NCBI GenBank assembly: GCA_012841865.1
Contig: DUTX01000072.1
Location: 1-57,674 of the forward strand
Reading direction: 5' to 3'
DNA from: Acholeplasmataceae bacterium
GTDB taxonomy: Bacteria > Bacillota_I > Bacilli_A > ML615J-28 > CAG-698
Length of the DNA: 57,674 bases
Part shown: positions 24,264-33,309 of the stretch, one piece after another
Layout: each line of letters begins with the position of its first letter
How positions within the stretch are numbered: the stretch's first letter is position 1
The notes under the pieces: model-generated
The model's database searches: none
Told to the model about the DNA's origin: nothing
Seen by the model: only the letters and a program-made list of their open reading frames with translations
Program-made: the position numbers and the translations under genes

Positions 24264-27200
24264 TTACATTGCAGGAAACACGGTTAAGACCGGCATTCCA
24301 TCAACAATAATCCACAAGCCTTCTGTTAAAGCAGGAAGGTTTTCTTCAAACCATGTTAAATCGAGGGTTTCGAAATCAATAATTACATTATCTTCTGGTA
24401 CGGTTTGACCATCTCCAGGTATTCCCGGCAAGGTAAAGTTTCCACCAAATACTGAGGTAAGTTCTAGGTCAGCATATCTACCAGTAACAACATTCCAGTA
24501 TTTTGTGCTATCTATAATTAAATCTTTGATAATTACATCAGAAACTTTTCCGTCTAGATATCCACTTTCTGTTCTTCCGACCAGTGCAGCAACATATTGA
24601 CTACCTTCTACTTTGACATTCTCTAATACCACACGGTTTAAAGCAAAGGCTACTGATTCTTTGACATAACCAACAACAGCTCCTACATGTTCTGTTGCTT
24701 TAACATAAATGTTGGATAAATGAATGTCGTTGATGATAGTAGCTCCTATTCCACGAGAATAAGCAACGATAATACCGGCGTTTTTGTTTCCAGTATTAAT
24801 TACGGTTGCATTATCAATTCTGATATTTGAGAAGGTTGCGCCACCTTCTCCTGCTTTAATAACTGCAACTATGCCACCGACTCCGTTACCGTTATTTCCA
24901 GTAACTTCTAAACCGTTTATAACAATATTTTCAATCACGACACCTGTACGATCAATTTCACCGGCAATCAAACCAGCGCGACCAGAGCTGGTAATTGATG
25001 CATTTTCAAATACTATGTTTTTCACAACACCGCGCAAGTATGTAAACAAGCCCGCTCTGTCTCCACCTGAATAGGTCAGATTGCTGATAGTATACCCTTG
25101 GCCATCCAAAATACCGGCAAAGGATTTAGGTGTATAGGTTTGATCTGTCATATCAATATCGCCGGTTAGAACATATCTTTTTTCTTTCGGGTCATTCAAG
25201 AAAGCAACGAAATCTTCAACCGTGTTAATTTCGGTTGCTTCTGCTTCTGACCAAGCAGCATAAAGTGTAATTTCCTCTGTAATCTGAGTATCCAGTTCAA
25301 ACGGTACTGTCAAATTTAGATCAGTAAACCAACCGTCGAAGTTATAGAACTTCCTTTCACATACCAATTCCGGTAATACTTCACCAGGATTTAGATAAAG
25401 ATATGTAATCTCATTTCCGCCCAGCTTAACAATTCCGCCGTTTGCTTCAATCATTACCTTAACCAAAGGATTCCACTTCGCATAAAGCGTAATGTCTGCT
25501 GTAATCGGAGTATCAAAATCAAATTCATTTTCAAAGCCAGCATCTGTGAACCAACCAGCAAAAGCAAACCCTTCTTTTGTCGGCACAGCAGGCTCTGTTG
25601 CTTTTTCGCCTTCAAATACGTTTTGTGCCTCTACTACACTTCCACCATCGGTTTCAAAAGATACTGTATAAAGAGGAATTTCTACTTCTTCGAAATATCC
25701 ATAAAGAGTTAAATCTTCAATGATTAAAGTCTCAGAATCAAACGGAGTTTCAAAAGCCTCATCCAAGAACCAACCTTTGAATTCGAAACCTAACTTTTTA
25801 GGTACCGGAAGTACGGCTTGTTGATTAGCCCGAACTTCAATTGGATCGACTACAAAATCTTCAACTACAAAAGTAATTGTATATTTTACAATCTCTTCTC
25901 TGATAAGACTAGCGAATCCTGCAGTATCCCAAAGGTCGGAATCAGCAATATTCGGCATATTAGTTGTCCACCAGGAAGAAACAGAAACATCTTCGAGACT
26001 AGTAAGTGTATTTTCTGCAGGTGCCGATTGTTTATTCTTACCATCGCCTTCGCCATCAAGAGCTACTGCCCAAACATTAACGGCTTCGTTAAATGCCTTA
26101 TTTCCGGAAATAGCACCGCTATCACTGCTTGAGGTTGCAAGTAGTTTGCCGGTTACTAAAGCATCATAAACATATGCTGTTCCATCATTCTTGCCGAGTA
26201 AACCGCCGATATTCTTTGAACCGGTTAAATCAACCTTTGCAATAACACGATTAAGCGTTAAGACTCCACTAGAGCCGACCCGGCCAACGATTCCACCAAC
26301 TAATTGAGGATTTGATGAATCTTCTGTAACTTTAATTTCCACATCGAGATCACTCATATCAAGTTTAGCCTCTGCATAGCTAACTAAGCCGCCGACATAT
26401 TTTCCGTAAACCATAACCTCAGAAGCTACGACTTTCAAATTCGAAATCTCGGTTTCACCATTGACTCTTCCGATTATTAAGGCTCCGTGCATATCTGAAC
26501 CAAGAGTAGTACTGTCGCCAACAATAACTTTAGAATTAATTATCGTGATATTTGTTACGGTTACCTTAGAACCGCTGGTTCTACCAGAAATAACTCCGGA
26601 ACGTTCACCTTCGGAAATGATGTTGATGTTTTCGAAGACGATATTTTTAATGGTTGCTCCATCAAGTTCCTCAAAGATTCCGCCGTAAATTCCTTTAGGT
26701 ACGTTCATGGTCAGATTGGAAATTAAATGACCGTTTCCATCAATGATTCCGTAGAACTTCTCAACAAATTCTTCCCAAACAAATCCGGTAAAGTCTAAAT
26801 CGGCATTTAATAGATAATAATAATTTTGTTGATCCGATTTTGTTGAATGAACTGCTTGATAGAACTCTTCCGGAGTTGATATCAATTGTACCGGTTTCCG
26901 GTTAAGTTCATGCGAATGAACTTCAGTTTCGCCATTAAGAACAACCAAGATATGAATATAAGTATTATCGTCAATTGCCAGATCTTCAATAACGACGATT
27001 TCGGAAGTTACTTCTACTTGTGAACCGGTTTTTACTGTTTCAGCAGTTTCAGTTTCATTTGTACTTAAGAAGTAGTAAAGTGTGCCTGCAGGCTGAACCA
27101 GTTTAACGGTAACATTTGTGAGCCAATCAGGATGTATTGAAAGCGTAGATTCAACACTAACAATCTCGTTCGGTTCACCTTCCGCATAAACAACGACTTC

Positions 27201-28427
27201 TTGTTCTACTTCTATTACATCACTTGCATCAGTTTTATTTGTGAATTTATAAGTAACTTCATATTCGCCAGAAACTGATGTGTCGACTTCATTAATTACT
27301 TCGAGCGTATAATCCGTACCTTCTACAAGCTCGCGTTTGTCTGCATAGTAGTTAAATACTTTTGGTGTTGCAGGAATAAATTCAGTTCCTTCTTTAATGC
27401 TTACATCTTCAATACCAGTAATTTCACCAAGTTTAACTTTTTCCTCAGGACGTGGCAAAGCTTCAGGACGATTAATTGTGATATTTGTAATATATGCGGG
27501 CGCTCTTAATTCTGTAGTTGTAGAACTTCCGGTTCTGATATAGAAGCTTTGTAAGTTTGTTGAACCTTGGAATTCAACTTTACCCGGAGTAATAGCTATA
27601 AGTTGCCCTGTACCTTCTTCGTAATAGAAGAGTTCAATTGTTTTATTCGCTAAATCAACTTCAAAACGAGCACGATACCATTTGTTGAGTTCAACAGGTA
27701 TTCCAGGTTGCTCACCATTATCAACGCGATAATACAGATTTCTACCATTAAGTCCAAAAGCGACTACTGGAGAACTAGATCCTGATTGTAAATGGATTGA
27801 AGTAGCATCTGATGATACGGTTTGCATTAAGTCAACTTCAATTACAACAAAATCATAATCATGTTTAATTGAAGCTTCAAGTGTTCTTTCGGTAAAGGCT
27901 TCGACTTTTAATGCTTTCGAACCTTCCGGAATCTCGACTCCCTCAATCGAACTTACAACCGTAAAGATTGAAGATCCCGCTTTACCGGAAACAACATTCC
28001 ATAAATTTTGCTGACCTTCAATATTGCCGTCTGCGTAGGCTTTGAAATCCTCAGCAAGTAATGGTTCTGTTTCAGATAACGGTGGTAAAGCCAAAACCTT
28101 TCCCTTAAACTCTTTTGTACGTGTAACTTTGTTTAGGGTGAGGGTTGCGGTTAATTTGACTTCTTGATCCCCTACCTCGTGGGGAGGCTGAGAAATATTT
28201 CCATTTTCGTCAATATACTCGGGCTTATCAATTTCCCAAGTAATAGTAACGCCGTCTTTTTCTTTCGGCATTATAATTCGGGGACTGTCATTGGTAAGAC
28301 TGTCCGTTAGTCCAGGTAGCTCTAACCAGTCATAGACTTCGTCTACTTTTTTCTGGTCGCCATCCTTACATGCTACAAAAACAAAGAGCAATGAAAACAG
28401 GCAAAGAATCCCCAGAAACTTTTTCAT
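24264..28427 (-). CDS. Giant surface lipoprotein: Ig-like, LamG-like, two GLUG-type beta-helix blocks and InlB repeats
   Basis: The 1387-residue product begins with a lipoprotein signal (lipobox FVAC). In order it shows: an atrophied bacterial Ig-like domain (about 30-125), a concanavalin/LamG-like domain (about 130-320), Ig-like stretches (about 325-510), a beta-helix with GLUG-like turns (about 530-810), three InlB B-type repeats (about 860-1075; FKGWFLDEAF, FAGWFTDAGF and FDGWFTDLNL mark each unit), and a second beta-helix (about 1080-1340). It is the last gene of the pectin operon, so polysaccharide binding or a further lyase/esterase role is plausible, but no catalytic residues can be assigned. 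A GGAGGTAAT site fixes the start. Confidence 0.82.
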   Translation of the reverse strand: MKKFLGILCLFSLLFVFVACKDGDQKKVDEVYDWLELPGLTDSLTNDSPRIIMPKEKDGVTITWEIDKPEYIDENGNISQPPHEVGDQEVKLTATLTLNKVTRTKEFKGKVLALPPLSETEPLLAEDFKAYADGNIEGQQNLWNVVSGKAGSSIFTVVSSIEGVEIPEGSKALKVEAFTERTLEASIKHDYDFVVIEVDLMQTVSSDATSIHLQSGSSSPVVAFGLNGRNLYYRVDNGEQPGIPVELNKWYRARFEVDLANKTIELFYYEEGTGQLIAITPGKVEFQGSTNLQSFYIRTGSSTTTELRAPAYITNITINRPEALPRPEEKVKLGEITGIEDVSIKEGTEFIPATPKVFNYYADKRELVEGTDYTLEVINEVDTSVSGEYEVTYKFTNKTDASDVIEVEQEVVVYAEGEPNEIVSVESTLSIHPDWLTNVTVKLVQPAGTLYYFLSTNETETAETVKTGSQVEVTSEIVVIEDLAIDDNTYIHILVVLNGETEVHSHELNRKPVQLISTPEEFYQAVHSTKSDQQNYYYLLNADLDFTGFVWEEFVEKFYGIIDGNGHLISNLTMNVPKGIYGGIFEELDGATIKNIVFENINIISEGERSGVISGRTSGSKVTVTNITIINSKVIVGDSTTLGSDMHGALIIGRVNGETEISNLKVVASEVMVYGKYVGGLVSYAEAKLDMSDLDVEIKVTEDSSNPQLVGGIVGRVGSSGVLTLNRVIAKVDLTGSKNIGGLLGKNDGTAYVYDALVTGKLLATSSSDSGAISGNKAFNEAVNVWAVALDGEGDGKNKQSAPAENTLTSLEDVSVSSWWTTNMPNIADSDLWDTAGFASLIREEIVKYTITFVVEDFVVDPIEVRANQQAVLPVPKKLGFEFKGWFLDEAFETPFDSETLIIEDLTLYGYFEEVEIPLYTVSFETDGGSVVEAQNVFEGEKATEPAVPTKEGFAFAGWFTDAGFENEFDFDTPITADITLYAKWNPLVKVMIEANGGIVKLGGNEITYLYLNPGEVLPELVCERKFYNFDGWFTDLNLTVPFELDTQITEEITLYAAWSEAEATEINTVEDFVAFLNDPKEKRYVLTGDIDMTDQTYTPKSFAGILDGQGYTISNLTYSGGDRAGLFTYLRGVVKNIVFENASITSSGRAGLIAGEIDRTGVVIENIVINGLEVTGNNGNGVGGIVAVIKAGEGGATFSNIRIDNATVINTGNKNAGIIVAYSRGIGATIINDIHLSNIYVKATEHVGAVVGYVKESVAFALNRVVLENVKVEGSQYVAALVGRTESGYLDGKVSDVIIKDLIIDSTKYWNVVTGRYADLELTSVFGGNFTLPGIPGDGQTVPEDNVIIDFETLDLTWFEENLPALTEGLWIIVDGMPVLTVFPAM

Positions 28428-28443
28428 ATTACCTCCTTTATTT

Positions 28444-28878
28444 TTATCCTTTATATTTGTCACAACTGAACCCTTCCTTAGGAGCCACAGTAAATAATAA
28501 TTTTGCGGTCCTAGTTAAGCCTTTATAAGTTAGTGTAACGTCAATCACGACGGGCCAGTTATCATTAAGTCCTTCGTAAACTTTTTCGCCTTTTTGATCC
28601 CGGCTTTCAAGCCAACACTCATCAGGTAGCTGTACAATACCTTCATCACTGATGATTTCTGGATTTCTTGATTTATAGGTAATCTGGACACCTTTATATT
28701 CAGTTGGTAGCCCAAGATCTCCAGCTTCGGTAATAAGAGTCTTTGTTTTAGTTTTCATACCGGAGAGATCTTCTGCTTCCACTAAAAGTGCATAGATATC
28801 ATCTTCATCAGTTTTGTTACAGCCCACAAAAGTAAAAGCTAAGACAATAATCATTAATATGCCAAATATTTTTTTCAT
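28444..28878 (-). CDS. Small lipoprotein with an Ig-like fold
   Basis: The 144-residue product has a lipoprotein signal (lipobox FVGC) and one domain (about 30-138) resembling the N-terminal Ig-like domain of the giant lipoprotein next to it: a region like VQITYKSRNPEIISDEGIV (compare W-x-I-x-x-P-E-Y-I-D-E-N-G in the neighbour) and a closing TLTYKGLTRTAKLLFTV. It may be a duplicated, stand-alone version of that domain. It starts 4 bases after the stop of the PL2-like gene and is 16 bases upstream of the giant lipoprotein start. Confidence 0.72.
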   Translation of the reverse strand: MKKIFGILMIIVLAFTFVGCNKTDEDDIYALLVEAEDLSGMKTKTKTLITEAGDLGLPTEYKGVQITYKSRNPEIISDEGIVQLPDECWLESRDQKGEKVYEGLNDNWPVVIDVTLTYKGLTRTAKLLFTVAPKEGFSCDKYKG

Positions 28879-28882
28879 CCCG

Positions 28883-30649
28883 TCACTCCCAATCATAAAT
28901 GGTCTTTGTATAAATGATCCGATGTGAATAATTTCGGTCTTCTACAACACCATCATCGGCTAAGAGATAACCGTGAATATAACCTGAATCAGCCAAATAG
29001 AACGGCATTTCGTCTAATTTATACCCCTTAATAACACCGTCAAGAATTAAAAGTGCTAATGTATCGGGTTGGTCAAGACGGCTATATAACAAGATTTCAT
29101 TTTCTACAAAGAATCCGCGGTGGAATCTTTCTTTGACGATATTGTTACCGATAGTTCTTGCAACATTTAAATAATCGATATTCTTTGTTGCATTATACAA
29201 CTCAACCAAAGCCATTAAAGCAAAGGGGTCATCGATTGATGTATCCAAGTTTAGACTCGGTTTTTTACCGCCGAGTTCGCCGATATCACCGATATTAAAG
29301 CTATACATAATATCGCGCAAATAATTCCAGAGCACGACTTTATCTTCATCCTTTTCTAAGTTAAGAATCGTTCTTAAAATCGGTAAAATATAAGTAGTCG
29401 GCATCTCAACATAATCAAGTGGGGTATTTGAAGGCCCATAATAACCGACTTCCGGAAAAACATAACCATAAGTGACGGTTCCGTCAATAAACATCGGGAT
29501 GATTTTATTGGTTCCGTTAACCCGAATGTAGGCGTATTTCAGATATCCTTCCAAATATTGTTTCGCCCACTCGATAAATTCCGGAATATTGTATTTTCTG
29601 CCCGACTCTACAAGCATCAAGATATTATCGACATAAATTGCTTGGGTGTTTTTCCAGGCAATATTTGCTTCTCTAGCAATCTCGCCAAAGTCGCGGAATT
29701 GTCTTCTTGCCCTGTCACCGCAACCAGAGTTTGTATAAGCGGGGTCGGAACATTCCTGCGGACTCTTGGTAATCAGGGTTGATTTGAATTGATAAACTGT
29801 CATTCCGGTCGCGGGGTCGGAAGCTAAATTGTATTGTTTCATTAAGTATCTGGCCCAGTCCTTCGGAGACGGATCATAGGTATATTCAGCTAAAGTCAGC
29901 GCCGCATAGGAAAGGTCGGTTGCGGAGTTGACAAAGGGAAGTTTCCCCGGAGAGTCTTCCGGAATAATCGGTCTTCCGTTTGTTCCAAGTTTGATGATAT
30001 CTTCAGGAATTTTTCCGCCAAAAACATTAGTATCATAAGCCGTACTATAACTGCCGTGACGGTTTAAATCGGAAGTATCCCATTCATAATGCGCTGTCCA
30101 AAGCTGACGCATAAATCTTAAGGTTGCATCCGGATCAACTTCATACATCAGTTCATAGTAAGGCATCATATTTTTTAGTTCATGCGGTCCGTTCGGTCCT
30201 TCGGTCGATTGAACTTCAAGGGTATCAAGATTAATCATCCTGTGGCCGCCCCAGTAAAAGAGCCCGTTTGGATCCTGGTAATTTTTCATAAATTCAGAAA
30301 GCGTTGCTACAGCTTGCTCTTTATATTTAGAATTACCGGTTACCGTACTTAATGCTACAAGCGTTCTAAAGAAATTTTGTTGGTTAGCGAGATTAGCATA
30401 AGGAACGGTTGCTCGGTTCGGAAATACCCATTTAGCCGGTTCGCCGGTCAAAGTGTTGATCGCATCAGGCAGTAACTGGGTATCGGGATTATATCTTCTA
30501 CCATATTTTAATATGTTTTCTACATGATGAATAACTGCATTTAAACGCTTATAATCATCTTCGGTATAGGTAACTTTTGATGATTTACAACCGATAGGTC
30601 CGATTAAAATCATTAATACTAAAGAAAGGAATATTAAGACCTTTTTCAT
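28883..30649 (-). CDS. Pectate lyase, PL2-type (Pectate_lyase_2 family), lipoprotein
   Basis: Probable exo- or endo-pectate lyase that cleaves polygalacturonate by beta-elimination. The 588-residue product has a lipobox (GPIGC) and an (alpha/alpha)-barrel-type sequence rich in Trp and Tyr. Conserved-looking segments: FYWGGHRMINLDT, then PHELKNMMPYYELMYEVD, TSDLNRHGSY and CGDRARRQFRDFGEIAREAN. These agree with the PL2 (PelW) family as I remember it, and the position after an oligogalacturonide-type transporter matches togMNAB-pelW of Dickeya. A surface-anchored PL2 is unusual, as PelW-type enzymes are cytoplasmic or periplasmic. GH105 or another barrel is the alternative. Confidence 0.62.
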   Translation of the reverse strand: MKKVLIFLSLVLMILIGPIGCKSSKVTYTEDDYKRLNAVIHHVENILKYGRRYNPDTQLLPDAINTLTGEPAKWVFPNRATVPYANLANQQNFFRTLVALSTVTGNSKYKEQAVATLSEFMKNYQDPNGLFYWGGHRMINLDTLEVQSTEGPNGPHELKNMMPYYELMYEVDPDATLRFMRQLWTAHYEWDTSDLNRHGSYSTAYDTNVFGGKIPEDIIKLGTNGRPIIPEDSPGKLPFVNSATDLSYAALTLAEYTYDPSPKDWARYLMKQYNLASDPATGMTVYQFKSTLITKSPQECSDPAYTNSGCGDRARRQFRDFGEIAREANIAWKNTQAIYVDNILMLVESGRKYNIPEFIEWAKQYLEGYLKYAYIRVNGTNKIIPMFIDGTVTYGYVFPEVGYYGPSNTPLDYVEMPTTYILPILRTILNLEKDEDKVVLWNYLRDIMYSFNIGDIGELGGKKPSLNLDTSIDDPFALMALVELYNATKNIDYLNVARTIGNNIVKERFHRGFFVENEILLYSRLDQPDTLALLILDGVIKGYKLDEMPFYLADSGYIHGYLLADDGVVEDRNYSHRIIYTKTIYDWE

Positions 30650-31503
30650 TACTTATTCCTCCTTTCCACTTTAACTTCATCGAGGAATGCCCAGCCTTTC
30701 GAATAACGAGGCATCGTGACTTTGAAGACATTGGGAACCAGAATTTCTCCGTCTTCTTCCGCATTGTAGCGATTGCTGATATGGAATTTCCCCGAATAAA
30801 GGAGTTCTTCTTCTTCATCTACAATAAGGAATGCTTGAACCAAATCTTCTTCCGCATCCCAAACAAACTTAAACCGATACCAAGTATCAAGTTTCGCTGT
30901 ATGGGAGGTTACAAAAGTATCACCGCCATCATTATTTCCGGAATAATAGAAGAAAGGTCCGCCGACTTTACCAAAGATCTTTAAATCCTTGCCGATAGTT
31001 ACTGAAATCGTATTGACGGCTCCGGTTGCAACGCCAACAGTTACGGAATTATAAGTATCTTCTTCCGGAAGCTCATCTTCAGCGGGAAGCATGACGCTTG
31101 CGTAAGCAATACCTTTTCTTTCTTTATCGAGATTAAACTTTGTTGTAAAGATAAATGTCGGAGTCGGAGCGTTTTGTGGATACATCGGCGCCCAAGCGCC
31201 ATCCGAATACATTTTCACAAACTTCCCGTTTTCCCCTTCCGCAACCACCGCCCTAACACCATTCGCTTTATATTCTTCGTTTGAATAAAGGAGCCAATTG
31301 CGGGGTTTTTGATTTAGGGCTTCGTCTTCAAAATTTTCATTAATTGTAAATTCTTCCTTTTCGGTAGGCTCAAATTCCAAATCATCCATCGGAAGATAGC
31401 AGCTTTCGTCAAAGGGCTTATTCTTACAATAATAATCCTTCCCATTGCAACCTGCGAGGGTAAAAATCAAACCAAACAGAAACAAAATCAAAAGTTTTCT
31501 CAT
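30649..31503 (-). CDS. Lipoprotein with concanavalin/LamG-like domain
   Basis: The 284-residue product has a lipoprotein signal (lipobox LAGC) and a beta-sandwich-like region (about 50-280) containing FTINENFEDEALNQKP at the start, DTWYRFKFVWDAEEDLVQAFL in the middle (a typical LamG/concanavalin 'thin sheet' element) and a final YSKGWAFLDEVKVERR. It probably binds polysaccharide at the cell surface. It lies between the transporter and the PL2-type lyase, and its TAA overlaps the lyase ATG (TAATG). No catalytic residues are identifiable, so a lyase function is possible but unproven. Confidence 0.68.
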   Translation of the reverse strand: MRKLLILFLFGLIFTLAGCNGKDYYCKNKPFDESCYLPMDDLEFEPTEKEEFTINENFEDEALNQKPRNWLLYSNEEYKANGVRAVVAEGENGKFVKMYSDGAWAPMYPQNAPTPTFIFTTKFNLDKERKGIAYASVMLPAEDELPEEDTYNSVTVGVATGAVNTISVTIGKDLKIFGKVGGPFFYYSGNNDGGDTFVTSHTAKLDTWYRFKFVWDAEEDLVQAFLIVDEEEELLYSGKFHISNRYNAEEDGEILVPNVFKVTMPRYSKGWAFLDEVKVERRNK

Positions 31504-31514
31504 AACTCACCTCT

Positions 31515-32414
31515 TTATCCTTTGATTGCTGAATCGGCTTCATTGCCAACAAAATACTTTTGGGCAGAAAAGAAGACAATAATCAAAACGATGACACTGA
31601 CAATTGAGCGGGCATAAACGCTCGCATAAGTATTTGTTGAATCGACTTTGAGTTGTGGTAAAACCAAACTCAAGGTATAGGTTTCAACACTTCCCCGATA
31701 AATTAAAGGACCTTGATAATCATTATAAGCTGCGATAAAGAGCAGTAAGGCGACGGTCATGATAATCGGTTTTAAAATCGGCATTAGGATATGATATAAA
31801 ACCTGGAGCCGACTTGCGCCGTCAATCATTGCCGCTTCGTCTAAATCTCGGGGAATGGTTCGAAAAAATTGAATATACATAAAAACAGAAAATGAATTCA
31901 CAGCAAATAGCGAACCGGCCCAAAGCGGAAAATAGGGCATAAACGGAAGTGAGGTATTTGTCCAAAGATTAGAGATCGGTTCACTTGTCCAAAAAGCATA
32001 CATCGGAATCCGAAAAATCGTATTCGGCATCAGTAGGGTTCCGATAATCAAAGCAAATACTATTTTCTTTCCCTTAAATCGAAATCTGGTCACCACATAG
32101 GCGGTAATTAGCGTCGTTAAGGTCATGAAAACGACTTGGGGAAGGACATATTGCATTGTATTCCATAAAGCTCTAAAAAGCGAATATCCGGGGTCGCCTC
32201 CCCAACCCGGAGCTTTAAAGGCATTTTGCCAACCTTCAAGCGTAAATTTCTCCGGCAGAAACCAAAGTGACGCTTTGGCTCCTTCGTTAAAGGAAGCACC
32301 GATAATCCAAAATAAGGGATAAATCATCAAGAAAGCAAAGGAAACGAGAATAGCAAACTTAATTGTTTCTTTAACTATCTTTTTTGTTTGTTGTTGTTTA
32401 AAATCTGTATTCAT
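31515..32414 (-). CDS. Carbohydrate ABC transporter permease, MalG/TogN type
   Basis: Inner-membrane subunit of a sugar or oligogalacturonide importer. The 299-residue product has six predicted membrane spans and the EAA loop EAAMIDGASRLQVLYHILMP (about 195-214) that contacts the ATPase. An AGGAGG site fixes the start. It is cotranscribed with the other permease, 9 bases apart. The ATPase gene expected after it is absent here. Confidence 0.92.
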   Translation of the reverse strand: MNTDFKQQQTKKIVKETIKFAILVSFAFLMIYPLFWIIGASFNEGAKASLWFLPEKFTLEGWQNAFKAPGWGGDPGYSLFRALWNTMQYVLPQVVFMTLTTLITAYVVTRFRFKGKKIVFALIIGTLLMPNTIFRIPMYAFWTSEPISNLWTNTSLPFMPYFPLWAGSLFAVNSFSVFMYIQFFRTIPRDLDEAAMIDGASRLQVLYHILMPILKPIIMTVALLLFIAAYNDYQGPLIYRGSVETYTLSLVLPQLKVDSTNTYASVYARSIVSVIVLIIVFFSAQKYFVGNEADSAIKG

Positions 32415-32423
32415 CTTGGCCTC

Positions 32424-33305
32424 CTAATCCTGATAATATACCCAATATCTGGAACTTCTGAAAATCAGAATTGTAAAGATCATGATGATTAAGAATAAAA
32501 TCCAACTCATGGCACTTCCGAGATTTAAGTTTCCACCATCGAAAGCGGTTTCATAAATTAATAAATTTATCAGCCTTGTTGAGTTTTCCGGTCCCCCCTG
32601 GGTAATCAGGTGCGGGCCGTTAAAGGCTTGGAAGCATTCAATCAAACGCATAACGCCGTTAAAAAGAATAATCGGCGTAATCATCGGTAAGGTAATATGG
32701 CGGAATTGTTGAACCTTATTAGCGCCGTCAATCATCGCCGCTTCGTAAAGCGTCTCGGGAACATTCTTTAGGGCATTGAGGAAAATCAACATAGTTGAAC
32801 CGAATTGCCAGACGCGAAGGGCAATAATACTGGCCATTGCTCCGGCTGGTTTTCCGAGGAAGGGAATCCTTTCAATCCCAAAGACCGCCAAAAAGTGATT
32901 GATTAGGCCTTCGGTTTCAAAGATATAACGCCAGAGAAATACAATTGCGACATTGGCTCCGAGCAAAGTCGGAATATAGAAAGCTGTTCTAAAGAAACCG
33001 ATACCTTTGATTTTTTTTGATAAAATATGAGCGATAAAGAGAGAGACAATCAGAATCAAAGGCACGGTAATAAACACATAGATAAAGGTCACTTTCAATG
33101 AATTAAGAAAATCCTGACCGATAGTAAGAGTAGTGTCAAAGAGTTCACGATAATGATGCAAACCAACAAAGGTGCTTGTTCTCCCTTTCTTCTCAAAAAG
33201 ACTCATCACAAAGGAATTAATAAAGGGATAGACTTTAAAAAGAAGAAAACCGATGCCCCAAGGAAGCAATAATACATACGGTAGCCACTTCTTTTCTCCA
33301 ACCAT
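32424..33305 (-). CDS. Carbohydrate ABC transporter permease, MalF/TogM type
   Basis: Partner permease of the same importer. The 293-residue product has six membrane spans and the EAA loop EAAMIDGANKVQQFRHITLP (about 187-206), followed by a C-terminal NSTRLINLLIYETAF segment common in this family. It starts 4 bases after the solute-binding protein gene. Confidence 0.92.
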   Translation of the reverse strand: MVGEKKWLPYVLLLPWGIGFLLFKVYPFINSFVMSLFEKKGRTSTFVGLHHYRELFDTTLTIGQDFLNSLKVTFIYVFITVPLILIVSLFIAHILSKKIKGIGFFRTAFYIPTLLGANVAIVFLWRYIFETEGLINHFLAVFGIERIPFLGKPAGAMASIIALRVWQFGSTMLIFLNALKNVPETLYEAAMIDGANKVQQFRHITLPMITPIILFNGVMRLIECFQAFNGPHLITQGGPENSTRLINLLIYETAFDGGNLNLGSAMSWILFLIIMIFTILIFRSSRYWVYYQD

Positions 33306-33309
33306 TATC

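Noticed and set aside
25300-26000. Repeated sequence in the giant lipoprotein that might suggest a CRISPR array or tandem DNA repeat
   Set aside because: The repeats are protein-level InlB units of about 70 residues with diverged DNA, inside one open frame.
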